From the NCBI RefSeq assembly GCF_036898095.1, contig NC_090744.1, forward strand, positions 13,504,644 to 13,568,643: a stretch of DNA of 64,000 nt. The letters run 5' to 3'. This document shows positions 12,801 to 26,200 of this stretch, piece by piece. Under the pieces are notes generated by a model. That model had not been told where the DNA came from, searched no databases, and worked only from the letters and a program-made list of their open reading frames with translations. How positions within the stretch are numbered: position 1 is the first letter of the stretch; the number at the start of each line of letters is the position of its first letter. Origin of the DNA: Palaemon carinicauda (Eukaryota > Arthropoda > Malacostraca > Decapoda > Palaemonidae). The position numbers and the translations under genes were made by a program.

Positions 12801-15746
12801 CACGTGAGACACATAAATCTGAAGGAACATCCGTTTCAAGGTAACTCTGGTCAGAATGGCTGTGTTTGAAAAGGGAAAGGTTGAATGTTGGTCACGTGAG
12901 ACACATAAATCTGAAGGAACATCCGTTTCAAGGTAACTCTGGTCAGAATGGCTGTGTTTGAAAAGGGAAAGGTTGAATGTTGGTCACGTGAGACACATAA
13001 ATCTGAAGGAACATCCGTTTCAAGGTAACTCTGGTCAGAATGGCTGTGTTTGAAAAGGGAAAGGTTGAATGTTGGTCACGTGAGACACATAAATCTGAAG
13101 GAACATCCGTTTCAAGGTAACTCTGGTCAGAATGGCTGTGTTTGAAAAGGGAAAGGTTGAATGTTGGTCACGTGAGACACATAAATCTGAAGGAACATCC
13201 GTTTCAAGGTAACTCTGGTCAGAATGGCTGTGTTTGAAAAGGGAAAGGTTGAATGTTGGTCACGTGAGACACATAAATCTGAAGGGACATACGGTTCAAG
13301 GTAACTCTGGTCAGAATGGCTGCGATTGGAAAGGGAAAGGTTGAATGTTGGTCACGGGAGACACATAAATCTGAAGGAACATACGGTTCAAGGTAACTCT
13401 GGTCAGAATGGCTGCGATTGGAAAGGGAAAGGTTGAATGTTGGTCACGGGAGAAACTTAAATCTGAAGGAACATACGTTTCAAGGTAACTCTGGTCAGAA
13501 TGGCTGCGATTGGAAAGGGAAAGGTTGAATGTTGGTCACGTGAGAAACTTAAATCTGAAGGAACATCCGTTTCAAGGTAACTCTGGTTAGAATGGTTGCG
13601 ATTAAAAAGGGAAAGGTTGAATGTTGGTCACGTGAGAAACTTAAATCTGAAGGAACATCCGTTTCAAGGTAACTCTGGTCAGAATGGTTGCGATTAAAAA
13701 GGGAAAGGTTGAATGTTGGTCATGTGAGAAACATAAATCTGAAGGAACATCCGTTTCAAGGTAACTCTGGTCAGAATGGTTGCGATTGAAAAGGGAAAGG
13801 TTGAATGTTGGTCATTTGAGAAACATAAATCTGAAGGAACATCCGTTTCAAAGTAACTCTGGTCAGAATGGTTGCGATTGAAAAAGGAAAAGTTGAATGT
13901 TGGTCATGTGAGAAACTTAAATCTGAAGGAACATCCATTTCAAAGTAACTCTGGTCAGAATGGTTGTGTTTGAAAAGGGAAAGTTTGAATGTTGGTCATG
14001 TGGGAAACTTAAATCCGAAGGAACATCCGTTTCACAGGAACTCTGGTCAGAATGGCTGTGATTGAAAATGGAAAGGTTGAATGTTGGTCATGTGAGAAAC
14101 TTAAATCTGAAGGAACATCCGTTTCAAGGTAACTCTGGTCAGAATGGCTGTTTTTGAAAAGGGAAAAGTTGAATGTTGGTCACGTGAAACACATAAATCT
14201 GAAGGAACATCCGTTTCAAGGTAACTCTGGTCAGAATGGCTGTGTTTGAAAAGGGAAAGGTTGAATGTTGGTCACGTGAGACACATAAATCTGAAGGAAC
14301 ATCCGTTTCAAAGTAACTCTGGTCAGAATGGCTGTGTTTGAAAAGGGAAAGGTTGAATGTTGGTCACGTGAGACACATAAATCTGAAGGAACATCCGTTT
14401 CAAGGTAACTCTGGTCAGAATGGCTGTGTTTGAAAAGGGAAAGGTTTAATGTTGGTCACGTGAGACACAAATCTGAAGGAACATCCGTTTCAAGGTAACT
14501 CTGGTCAGAATGGCTGTGTTTGAAAAGGGAAAGGTTGAATGTTGGTCACGTGAGACACATAAATCTGAAGGAACATCCGTTTCAAGGTAACTCTGGTCAG
14601 AATGGCTGTGTTTGAAAAGGGAAAGGTTGAATGTTGGTCACGTGAGACACATAAATCTGAAGGAACATCCGTTTCAAGGTAACTCTGGTCAGAATGGCTG
14701 TGTTTGAAAAGGGAAAGGTTGAATGTTGGTCACGTGAGACACATAAATCTGAAGGAACATCCGTTTCAAGGTAACTCTGGTCAGAATGGCTGTGTTTGAA
14801 AAGGGAAAGGTTGAATGTTGGTCACGTGAGACACATAAATCTGAAGGAACATCCGTTTCAAGGTAACTCTGGTCAGAATGGCTGTGTTTGAAAAGGGAAA
14901 GGTTGAATGTTGGTCACGTGAGACACATAAATCTGAAGGAACATCCGTTTCAAGGTAACTCTGGTCAGAATGGCTGTGTTTGAAAAGGGAAAGGTTGAAT
15001 GTTGGTCACGTGAGACACATAAATCTGAAGGAACATCCGTTTCAAGGTAACTCTGGTCAGAATGGCTGTGTTTGAAAAGGGAAAGGTTGAATGTTGGTCA
15101 CGTGAGACACATAAATCTGAAGGAACATCCGTTTCAAGGTAACTCTGGTCAGAATGGCTGTGTTTGAAAAGGGAAAGGTTGAATGTTGGTCACGTGAGAC
15201 ACATAAATCTGAAGGAACATCCGTTTCAAGGTAACTCTGGTCAGAATGGCTGTGTTTGAAAAGGGAAAGGTTGAATGTTGGTCACGTGAGACACATAAAT
15301 CTGAAGGAACATACGTTTCAAGGTAACTCTGGTCAGAATGGCTGTGTTTGAAAAGGGAAAGGTTGAATGTTGGTCACGGGAGAAACTTAAATCTGAAGGA
15401 ACATACGTTTCAAGGTAACTCTGGTCAGAATGGCTGCGATTGGAAAGGGAAAGGTTGAATGTTGGTCACGTGAGAAACTTAAATCTGAAGGAACATCCGT
15501 TTCAAGGTAACTCTGGTTAGAATAGTTGCGATTAAAAAGGGAAAGGTTGAATGTTGGTCACGTGAGAAACTTAAATCTGAAGGAACATCCGTTTCAAGGT
15601 AACTCTGGTCAGAATGGCTGTGATTGAAAAGGGAAAGGTTGAATGTTGGTCATGTGAGAAACTTAAATCTGAAGGAACATCCGTTTCAAAGTAACTCTGG
15701 TCAGAATGGTTGTGATTGAAAATGGAAAGGTTGAATGTTGGTCATG
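9891..15746. repeat. Higher-order block 1, copy B (about 5.86 kb)
   Basis: Same order as copy A. Landmarks at 10,231 (tgaaaagggg), 12,033 (aatgtttg) and 13,983 (gtttgaatg). The offset from A is 6,760 at the first landmark but 5,762 at the later ones. B has therefore lost about 1 kb relative to A (or A gained it), including the divergent gtatgttt monomers. Confidence 0.85.
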
Positions 15747-18700
15747 TGAGATACTTAAATCAGAAGGAACATCTGTTTCAAAGTAACTCTGGTCAGAATG
15801 GTTGTGATTGAAAAGGGAAAGGTTGAATGTTGGTCATGTGAGAAACTTGAATCTGAAGGAACATCCGTTTTAAAGTAACTCTGGTCAGAATGGCTGTGTT
15901 TAAAAAGGGAAAGGTTGAATGTTGGTCATGTGATAAAACTTAAATCTGAAGGAACATCCGTTTCAAAGTAACTCTGGTCAGAATGGCTGTGTTTGAAAAG
16001 GGAAAGGTTGAATGTTGGTCATGTGAGAAACTTAAATCTGAAGGAACATCCGTTTCAAAGTAACTCTGGTAAGAATGGCTGTGTTTGAAAAGGGGAATGT
16101 TGGTCATGTGAGAAACTTAAATCTGAAGGAACATCCGTTTCAAAGTAACTCTGGTCAGAATGGCTGTGATTGAAAAGGGAAAGGTTGAATGTTGGTCATG
16201 TGAGAAACTTATATCTGAAGGAACATCCGTTTCAAAGTAACTCTGGTCAAAATGGCTGTGATTGAAAAGGGAAAGGTTGAATGTTGGTCATGTGAGAAAC
16301 TTAAATCTGAAGGAACATCCGTTTCAAAGTAACTCTGGTCAGAATGGCTGTGATTGAAAAGGGAAAGGTTGAATGTTGGTAATGTGAGAAACTTAAATCT
16401 GAAGGAACATCCATTTCAAAGTAACTCTGGTCAAAATGGCTGTGATTGAAAAGGGAAAGGTTGAATGTTGGTCATGTGAGAAACTTAAATCTGAAGGAAC
16501 ATCCGTTTCAAAGTAACTCTGGTCAGAATGGTTGTGATTGAAATGAGAATGGTTGAATGTTGGTCATGTGAAAAACTTAAATCTGAAGGAACATCCATTT
16601 CAAAGTAACTCTGGTCAGAATGGTTGTAATTGAAAAGGGAAAGGTTGAATGTTGGTCATGTGAGAAACTTAAATCTGAAGGAACATCCGTTTCAAAGTAA
16701 CTCTGGTCAGAATGGTTGTGATTGAAAAGGGAAAGGTTGAATGTTGGTCATGTGAGAAACATAAATCTGAAGGAATATCCGTTTCAAAGTAACCCTGGTC
16801 GGAAAGGGAAAGGTTTAATGTTGGTAATGTGAGAAACTTAAATCTGAAGGAACATCTGTTTCAAAGTAACTCTGGTCAGAATGATTGTAATTGAAAAGGC
16901 GAAGGTTGAATGGTGGTCACGTGAGAAACTTGAGTCTGAAGGAACGTATATTTCAAAGTAACTCTGGTCAGAATGATTGTGATTGAAAAGGCGAAGGTTG
17001 AATGGTGGTCATGTGAGAAACTCGAGTCTGAAGGAACGTATGTTTTAGAGTAACTTTGATCAGAATGGTTGTGATTGAAAAGGGAAAGGTTGAATGTTGG
17101 TCATGTGAGAAACTCGAGTCTGAAGGAACGTATGTTTTAAGAGTAACTTTGGTCAGAATGGTTGTGATTGAAATGGGAATGGTTGAATGTTGGTCATGTG
17201 AGAAACTTAAATCTGAAGGAACATCCGTTTCAAAGTAACTCTGGTCGGAATGGCTGTGATTGGAAAGGGAAAGGTTGAATGTTGGTCATGTGAGAAACTT
17301 AAATCTGGAGGAACATCCGTTTCAAAGTAACTCTGGTCGGAATGGTTGTGATTGAAAAGGGAAAGGTTGAATGTTGGTCATGTGAGAAACTTAAATCTGG
17401 AGGAACATCCGTTTCAAAGTAACTCTGGTCGGAATGGTTGTGATTGAAAAGGGAAAGGTTGAATGTTGGTCATGTGAGAAACTTAAATCTGGAGGAACAT
17501 CCGTTTCAAAGTAACTCTGGTCGGAATGGTTGTGATTGAAAAGGGAGAGGTTGAATGTTGGTTATGTGAGAAACTTAAATCTGGAGGAATATCCGTTTCA
17601 AAGTAACTCTGGTCGGAATGGCTGTGTTTGAAAAGGGAAAGGTTGAATGTTGGACAGGTGAGAAACTTAAATCTGGAGGAACATCCGTGTCAAAGAAACT
17701 CTGGTCAGCATGGCTGTGTTTGAAAAGGGAAAGGTTGAATGTTGGACAGGTGAGAAACTTAAATCTGGAGGAACATCCGTTTCAAAGTAGCTCTGGTCGG
17801 AATGGCTGTGTTTGAAAAGGGAAAGGTTGAATGTTGGACAGGTGAGAAACTTAAATCTGGAGGAACATCCGTTTCAAAGTAACTCTGGTCGGAATGGCTG
17901 TGTTTGAAAAGGGAAAGGTTGAATGTTGGTCATGTGAGAAACTTAAATCTGGAGGAACATCCGTTTCAAAGTAACTCTGGTCGGAATGGCTGTGATTGGA
18001 AAGGGAAAGGTTGAATGTTGGTCATGTGAGAAACTTAAATCTGGAGGAACATCCGTTTCAAAGTAACTCTGGTCGGAATGGCTGTGATTGGAAAGGGAAA
18101 GGTTGAATGTTGGTCATGTGAGAAACTTAAATCGGGAGGAACATCCGTTTCAAAGTAACTCTGGTCGGAATGGTTGTAATTGAAAAGGGAAAGGTTGAAT
18201 GTTGGTCATGTGAGAAACTTAAATCTGGAGGAACATCCGTTTCAAAGTAACTCTGGTCGGAATGGCTGTGATTGAAAAGGGAAAGGTTGAATATTGGACA
18301 GGTGAGAAACTTAAATCTGGAGGAACATCCGTTTCAAAGAAACTCTGGTCAGAATGGCTGTGTTTGAAAAGGGAAAGGTTGAATGTTGGACAGGTGAGAA
18401 ACTTAAATCTGGAGGAACATCCGTTTCAAAGTAGCTCTGGTCAGAATGGCTGTGTTTGAAAAGGGAAAGGTTGAATGTTGGTCACGTGAGAAACTTAAAT
18501 CTGGAGGAACATCCGTTTCAAAGTAGCTCTGGTCAGAATGGCTGTGTTTGAAAAGGGAAAGGTTGAATGTTGGTCACGTGAGAAACTTAAATCTGAAGGA
18601 ACATCCGTTTCAAAGTAGCTCTGGTCAGAATGGCTGTGTTTGAAAAAGGAAAGGTTGAATGTTGGTCACGTGAGACACATAAATCTGAAGGAACATCTGT

Positions 18701-21700
18701 TTCAATGTTTGAAAAGGGAAAGGTTGAATGTTGGTCACGTGAGACACATAAATCTGAAGGAACATCCGTTTCAAGGTAACTCTGGTCAGAATGGCTGTGT
18801 TTGAAAAGGGAAAGGTTGAATGTTGGTCACGTGAGACACATAAATCTGAAGGAACATCCGTTTCAAGGTAACTCTGGTCAGAATGGCTGTGTTTGAAAAG
18901 GGAAAGGTTGAATGTTGGTCACGTGAGACACATAAATCTGAAGGAACATCCGTTTCAAGGTAACTCTGGTCAGAATGGCTGTGTTTGAAAAGGGAAAGGT
19001 TGAATGTTGGTCACGTGAGACACATAAATCTGAAGGAACATCCGTTTCAAGGTAACTCTGGTCAGAATGGCTGTGTTTGAAAAGGGAAAGGTTGAATGTT
19101 GGTCACGTGAGACACATAAATCTGAAGGAACATCCGTTTCAAGGTAACTCTGGTCAGAATGGCTGTGTTTGAAAAGGGAAAGGTTGAATGTTGGTCACGT
19201 GAGACACATAAATCTGAAGGAACATCAGTTTCAAGGTAACTCTGGTCAGAATGGCTGTGTTTGAAAAGGGAAAGGTTGAATGTTGGTCACGTGAGACACA
19301 TAAATCTGAAGGAACATCTGTTTCAAGGTAACTCTGGTCAGAATGGCTGTGTTTGAAAAGGGAAAGGTTGAATGTTGGTCAGGTGAGACACATAAATCTG
19401 AAGGAACATCCGTTTCAAGGTAACTCTGGTCAGAATGGCTGTGTTTGAAAAGGGAAAGGTTGAATGTTGGTCACGTGAGACACATAAATCTGAAGGAACA
19501 TCCGTTTCAAGGTAACTCTGGTCAGAATGGCTGTGTTTGAAAAGGGAAAGGTTGAATGTTGGTCACGTGAGACACATAAATCTGAAGGAACATCCGTTTC
19601 AAGGTAACTCTGGTCAGAATGGCTGTGTTTGAAAAGGGAAAGGTTGAATGTTGGTCACGTGAGACACATAAATCTGAAGGAACATCCGTTTCAAGGTAAC
19701 TCTGGTCAGAATGGCTGTGTTTGAAAAGGGAAAGGTTGAATGTTGGTCACGTGAGACACATAAATCTGAAGGAACATCCGTTTCAAGGTAACTCTGGTCA
19801 GAATGGCTGTGTTTGAAAAGGGAAAGGTTGAATGTTGGTCACGTGAGACACATAAATCTGAAGGAACATACGTTTCAAGGTAACTCTGGTCAGAATGGCT
19901 GTGTTTGAAAAGGGAAAGGTTGAATGTTGGTCACGTGAGACACATAAATCTGAAGGAACATACGGTTCAAGGTAACTCTGGTCAGAATGGCTGTGTTTGA
20001 AAAGGGAAAGGTTGAATGTTGGTCACGGGAGAAACTTAAATCTGAAGGAACATACGTTTCAAGGTAACTCTGGTCAGAATGGCTGCGATTGGAAAGGGAA
20101 AGGTTGAATGTTGGTCACGTGAGAAACTTAAATCTGAAGGAACATCCGTTTCAAGGTAACTCTGGTCAGAATGGTTGCGATTAAAAAGGGAAAGGTTGAA
20201 TGTTGGTCACGTGAGAAACTTAAATCTGAAGGAACATCCGTTTCAAGGTAACTCTGGTCAGAATGGTTGCGATTAAAAAGGGAAAGGTTGAATGTTGGTC
20301 ACGTGAGAAACATAAATCTGAAGGAACATCCGTTTCAAGGTAACTCTGGTCAGAATGGTTGCGATTGAAAAGGGAAAGGTTGAATGTTGGTCATTTGAGA
20401 AACATAAATCTGAAGGAACATCCGTTTCAAAGTAACTCTGGTCAGAATGGTTGCGATTGAAAAAGGAAAGGTTGAATGTTGGTCATTTGAGAAACATAAA
20501 TCTGAAGGAACATCCGTTTCAAAGTAACTCTGGTCAGAATGGTTGCGATTGAAAAAGGAAAAGTTGAATGTTGGTCATGTGAGAAACTTAAATCTGAAGG
20601 AACATCCGTTTCACAGGAACTCTGGTCAGAATGGTTGTGTTTGAAAAGGGAAAGTTTGAATGTTGGTCATGTGAGAAACTTAAATCCGAAGGAACATCCG
20701 TTTCACAGGAACTCTGGTCAGAATGGCTGTGATTGAAAATGGAAAGGTTGAATGTTGGTCATATGAGAAACTTAAATCTGAAGGAACATCCGTTTCAAGG
20801 TAACTCTGGTCAGAATGGCTGTTTTTGAAAAGGGAAAAGTTGAATGTTGGTCACGTGAAACACATAAATCTGAAGGAACATCCGTTTCAAGGTAACTCTG
20901 GTCAGAATGGCGGTGTTTGAAAAGGGAAAGGTTGAATGTTGGTCACGTGAGACACATAAATCTGAAGGAACATCCGTTTCAAAGTAACTCTGGTCAGAAT
21001 GGCTGTGTTTGAAAAGGGAAAGGTTGAATGTTGGTCACGTGAGACACATAAATCTGAAGGAACATCCGTTTCAAGGTAACTCTGGTCAGAATGGCTGTGT
21101 TTGAAAAGGGAAAGGTTGAATGTTGGTCACGTGAGACACAAATCTGAAGGAACATCCGTTTCAAGGTAACTCTGGTCAGAATGGCTGTGTTTGAAAAGGG
21201 AAAGGTTGAATGTTGGTCACGTGAGACACATAAATCTGAAGGAACATCCGTTTCAAGGTAACTCTGGTCAGAATGGCTGTGTTTGAAAAGGGAAAGGTTG
21301 AATGTTGGTCACGTGAGACACATAAATCTGAAGGAACATCCGTTTCAAGGTAACTCTGGTCAGAATGGCTGTGTTTGAAAAGGGAAAGGTTGAATGTTGG
21401 TCACGTGAGACACATAAATCTGAAGGAACATCCGTTTCAAGGTAACTCTGGTCAGAATGGCTGTGTTTGAAAAGGGAAAGGTTGAATGTTGGTCACGTGA
21501 GACACATAAATCTGAAGGAACATCCGTTTCAAGGTAACTCTGGTCAGAATGGCTGTGTTTGAAAAGGGAAAGGTTGAATGTTGGTCACGTGAGACACATA
21601 AATCTGAAGGAACATCCGTTTCAAGGTAACTCTGGTCAGAATGGCTGTGTTTGAAAAGGGAAAGGTTGAATGTTGGTCACGTGAGACACATAAATCTGAA

Positions 21701-23247
21701 GGAACATCCGTTTCAAGGTAACTCTGGTCAGAATGGCTGTGTTTGAAAAGGGAAAGGTTGAATGTTGGTCACGTGAGACACATAAATCTGAAGGAACATA
21801 CGTTTCAAGGTAACTCTGGTCAGAATGGCTGTGTTTAAAAAGGGAAAGGTTGAATGTTGGTCACGGGAGAAACTTAAATCTGAAGGAACATACGTTTCAA
21901 GGTAACTCTGGTCAGAATGGCTGCGATTGGAAAGGGAAAGGTTGAATGTTGGTCACGTGAGAAACTTAAATCTGAAGGAACATCCGTTTCAAGGTAACTC
22001 TGGTTAGAATGGTTGCGATTAAAAAGGGAAAGGTTGAATGTTGGTCACGTGAGAAACTTAAATCTGAAGGAACATCCGTTTCAAGGTAACTCTGGTCAGA
22101 ATGGTTGCGATTAAAAAGGGAAAGGTTGAATGTTGGTCATGTGACAAACTTAAATCTGAAGGAACATCCGTTTCAAAGTAACTCTGGTCAGAATGGCTGT
22201 GATTGAAAAGGGAAAGGTTGAATGTTGGTCATGTGAGAAACTTAAATCTGAAGGAACATCCGTTTCAAAGTAACTCTGGTCAGAATGGTTGTGATTGAAA
22301 AGGGAAAGGTTGAATGTTGGTCATGTGAGAAACATAAATCTGAAGGAACACCCGTTTCAAAGTAACTCTGGTCAGAATGGTTGTGATTGGAAAGGGAAAG
22401 GTTGAATGTTGGTCATGTGAGAAACTTAAATCTGAAGGAACATCTGTTTCAAAGTAACTCTGGTCAGAATGGTTGTGATTGAAAAGGGAAAAGTTGAATG
22501 TTGGTCATGTGAGAAACTTAAATCTGAAGGAACATCCGTTACAAAGTAACTCTCGTCAGAATGGTTGTGATTGAAAAGGGAAAGGTTGAATGTTGGTCAT
22601 GTGAGAAACTTAAAACTGAAAGAACATCCGTTTCAAAGTAACTCTGGTCAGAATGGTTGTGATTGAAAAGGGAAAGGTTGAATGTTGGTCATGTGAGAAA
22701 CTTAAATCTGAAGGAACATCCGTTTCAAAGTAACTCTGGTCAGAATGGTTGTGATTGAAAAGGGAAAGGTTGAATGTTGGTCATGTGAGAAACATAAATC
22801 TGAAGAAACATCCATTTCAAAGTAACTTTGGTCAGAATGGCTGTGATTGAAAAGGGAAAGGTTGAATGGTGGTAATGTGAGAAACTTAAATCTGAAGGAA
22901 CATCTGTTTCAAAGTAACTTTGGTCAGAATGATTGTGATTGAAAAGGCGAAGGTTGAATGGTGGTCATGTGAGAAACTTGAGTCTGAAGGAACGTATGTT
23001 TTAGAGTAACTTTGGTCAGAATGGTTGTGATTGAAAAAGGAAAGGTTGAATGGTGGTCATGTGAGAAACTTGAGTCTGAAAGAACGTATGTTTTAAGAGT
23101 AACTTTTGTCAGAATGGTTGTGATTGAAAAGGGAAAGGTTGAATGTTGGTCATGTGAAAAACTCGAGTCTGAAGGAACGTATGTTTTAAGAGTAACTTTG
23201 GTCAGAATGGTTGTGATTGAAAAGGGAAAGGTTGAATGGTGGTCATG
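15747..23247. repeat. Higher-order block 1, copy C (about 7.50 kb)
   Basis: Landmarks at 16,086, 18,704 and 20,654. The last is offset 6,671 from copy B. The divergent gtatgttt monomers are present near 16.9-17.2 kb, as in A and D. Its final 1.1 kb (about 22,130-23,247) aligns with 2,014-3,131 at offset 20,116. This includes a shared rare change (cgttacaaagtaactctcg at 2,421 and 22,537). Confidence 0.85.
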
Positions 23248-26200
23248 TGAGATACTTAAATCAGAAGGAACATCTGTTTCAAAGTAACTCTGGTCAGAAT
23301 GGTTGTGATTGAAAAGGGAAAGGTTGAATGTTGGTCATGTGAGAAACTTGAATCTGAAGGAACATCCGTTTCAAAGTAACTCTGGTCAGAATGGCTGTGT
23401 TTAAAAAGGGAAAGGTTGAATGTTGGTCATGTGATAAAACTTAAATCTGAAGGAACATCCGTTTCAAAGTAACTCTGGTCAGAATGGCTGTGTTTGAAAA
23501 GGGAAAGGTTGAATGTTGGTCATGTGAGAAACTTAAATCTGAAGGAACATCCGTTTCAAAGTAACTCTGGTAAGAATGGCTGTGTTTGAAAAGGGGAATG
23601 TTGGTCATGTGAGAAACTTAAATCTGAAGGAACATCCGTTTCAAAGTAACTCTGGTCAGAATGGCTGTGATTAAAAAGGGAAAGGTTGAATGTTGGTCAT
23701 GTGAGAAACTTCAATCTGAAGGAACATCCGTTTCAAAGTAACTCTGGTCAGAATGGCTGTGATTGAAAAGGGAAAGGTTGAATGTTGGTCATGTGAGAAA
23801 CTTAAATCTGAAGGAACATCCGTTTCAAAGTAACTCTGGTCAGAATGGCTGTGATTGAAAAGGGAAAGGTTGAATGTTGGTCATGTGAGAAACTTAAATC
23901 TGAAGGAACATCCATTTCAAAGTAACTCTGGTCAAAATGGCTGTGATTGAAAAGGGAAAGGTTGAATGTTGGTCATGTGAGAAACTTAAATCTGAAGGAA
24001 CATCCGTTTCAAAGTAACTCTGGTCAGAATGGCTGTGATTGAAATGGGAATGGTTGAATGTTGGTCATGTGAAAAACTTAAATCTGAAGGAACATCCGTT
24101 TCAAAGTAACTCTGGTCAGAATGGTTGTAATTGAAAAGGGAAAGGTTGAATGTTGGTCATGTGAGAAACTTAAATCTGAAGGAACATCCGTTTCAAAGTA
24201 ACTCTGGTCAGAATGGTTGTGATTGAAAAGGGAAAGGTTGAATGTTGGTCATGTGAGAAACATAAATCTGAAGGAACATCCGTTTCAAAGTAACCCTGGT
24301 CGGAAAGGGAAAGGTTTAATGTTGATAATGTGAGAAACTTAAATCTGAAGGAACATCTGTTTCAAAGTAACTCTGGTCAGAATGATTGTAATTGAAAAGG
24401 CGAAGGTTGAATGGTGGTCATGTGAGAAACTTGAGTCTGAAGGAACATATGTTTCAAAGTAACTTTGGTCAGAATGATTGTGATTGAAAAGGCGAAGGTT
24501 GAATGGTGGTCATGTGAAAAACTCGAGTCTGAAGGAACATATGTTTTAGAGTAACTTTGGTCAGAATGGTTGTGATTGAAAAGGGAAAGGTTGAATGTTG
24601 GTCATGTGAGAAACTCGAGTCTGAAGGAACGTATGTTTTGAGAGTAACTTTGGTCAGAATGGTTGTGATTGAAATGGGAATGGTTGAATGTTGGTCATGT
24701 GAGAAACTTAAATCTGAAGGAACATCCGTTTCAAAGTAACTCTGGTCGGAATGGCTGTGATTGGAAAGGGAAAGGTTGAATGTTGGTCATGTGAGAAACT
24801 TAAATCTGGAGGAACATCCGTTTCAAAGTAACTCTGGTCGGAATGGCTGTGATTGGAAAGGGAAAGGTTGAATGTTGGTCATGTGAGAAACTTAAATCTG
24901 GAGGAACATCCGTTTCAAAGTAACTCTGGTCGGAATGGTTGTAATTGAAAAGGGAAAGGTTGAATGTTGGTCATGTGAGAAACTTAAATCTGGAGGAACA
25001 TCCGTTTCAAAGTAACTCTGGTCGGAATGGTTGTGATTGAAAAGGGAAAGGTTGAATGTTGGTCATGTGAGAAACTTAAATCTGGAGGAACATCCGTTTC
25101 AAAGTAACTCTGGTCGGAATGGTTGTGATTGAAAAGGGAAAGGTTGAATGTTGGTCATGTGAGAAACTTAAATCTGGAGGAAACATCCGTTTCAAAGAAA
25201 CTCTGGTCGGAATGGTTGTGATTGAAAAGGGAAAGGTTGAATGTTGGTTATGTGAGAAACTTAAATCTGGAGGAATATCCGTTTCAAAGTAACTCTGGTC
25301 GGAATGGCTGTGTTTGAAAAGGGAAAGGTTGAATGTTGGTCATGTGAGAAACTTAAATCTGGAGGAACATCCGTTTCAAAGTAACTCTGGTCGGAATGGC
25401 TGTGATTGAAAAGGGAAAGGTTGAATGTTGGACAGGTGAGAAACTTAAATCTGGAGGAACATCCGTTTCATAGAACTCTGGTCAGAATGGCTGTGTTTGA
25501 AAAGGGAAAGGTTGAATGTTGGACAGGTGAGAAACTTAAATCTGGAGGAACATCCGTTTCAAAGTAACTCTGGTCAGAATGGCTGTGTTTGAAAAGGGAA
25601 AGGTTGAATGTTGGACAGGTGAGAAACTTAAATCTGGAGGAACATCCGTTTCAAAGTAACTCTGGTCGGAATGGCTGTGTTTGAAAAGGGAAAGGTTGAA
25701 TGTTGGTCATGTGAGAAACTTAAATCTGGAGGAACATCCGTTTCAAAGTAACTCTGGTCGGAATGGCTGTGATTGAAAAGGGAAAGGTTGAATGTTGGTC
25801 ATGTGAGAAACTTAAATCTGGAGGAACATCCGTTTCAAAGTAACTCTGGTCGGAATGGCTGTGTAATTGAAAAGGGAAAGGTTGAATGTTGGTCACGTGA
25901 GAAACTTAAATCTGGAGGAACATCCGTTTCAAAGTAACTCTGGTCGGAATGGCTGTGATTGAAAAGGGAAAGGTTGAATGTTGGACAGGTGAGAAACTTA
26001 AATCTGGAGGAACATCCGTTTCAAAGAAACTCTGGTCAGAATGGCTGTGTTTGAAAAGGGAAAGGTTGAATGTTGGACAGGTGAGAAACTTAAATCTGGA
26101 GGAACATCCGTTTCAAAGTAGCTCTGGTCAGAATGGCTGTGTTTGAAAAGGGAAAGGTTGAATGTTGGACAGGTGAGAAACTTAAATCTGGAGGAACATC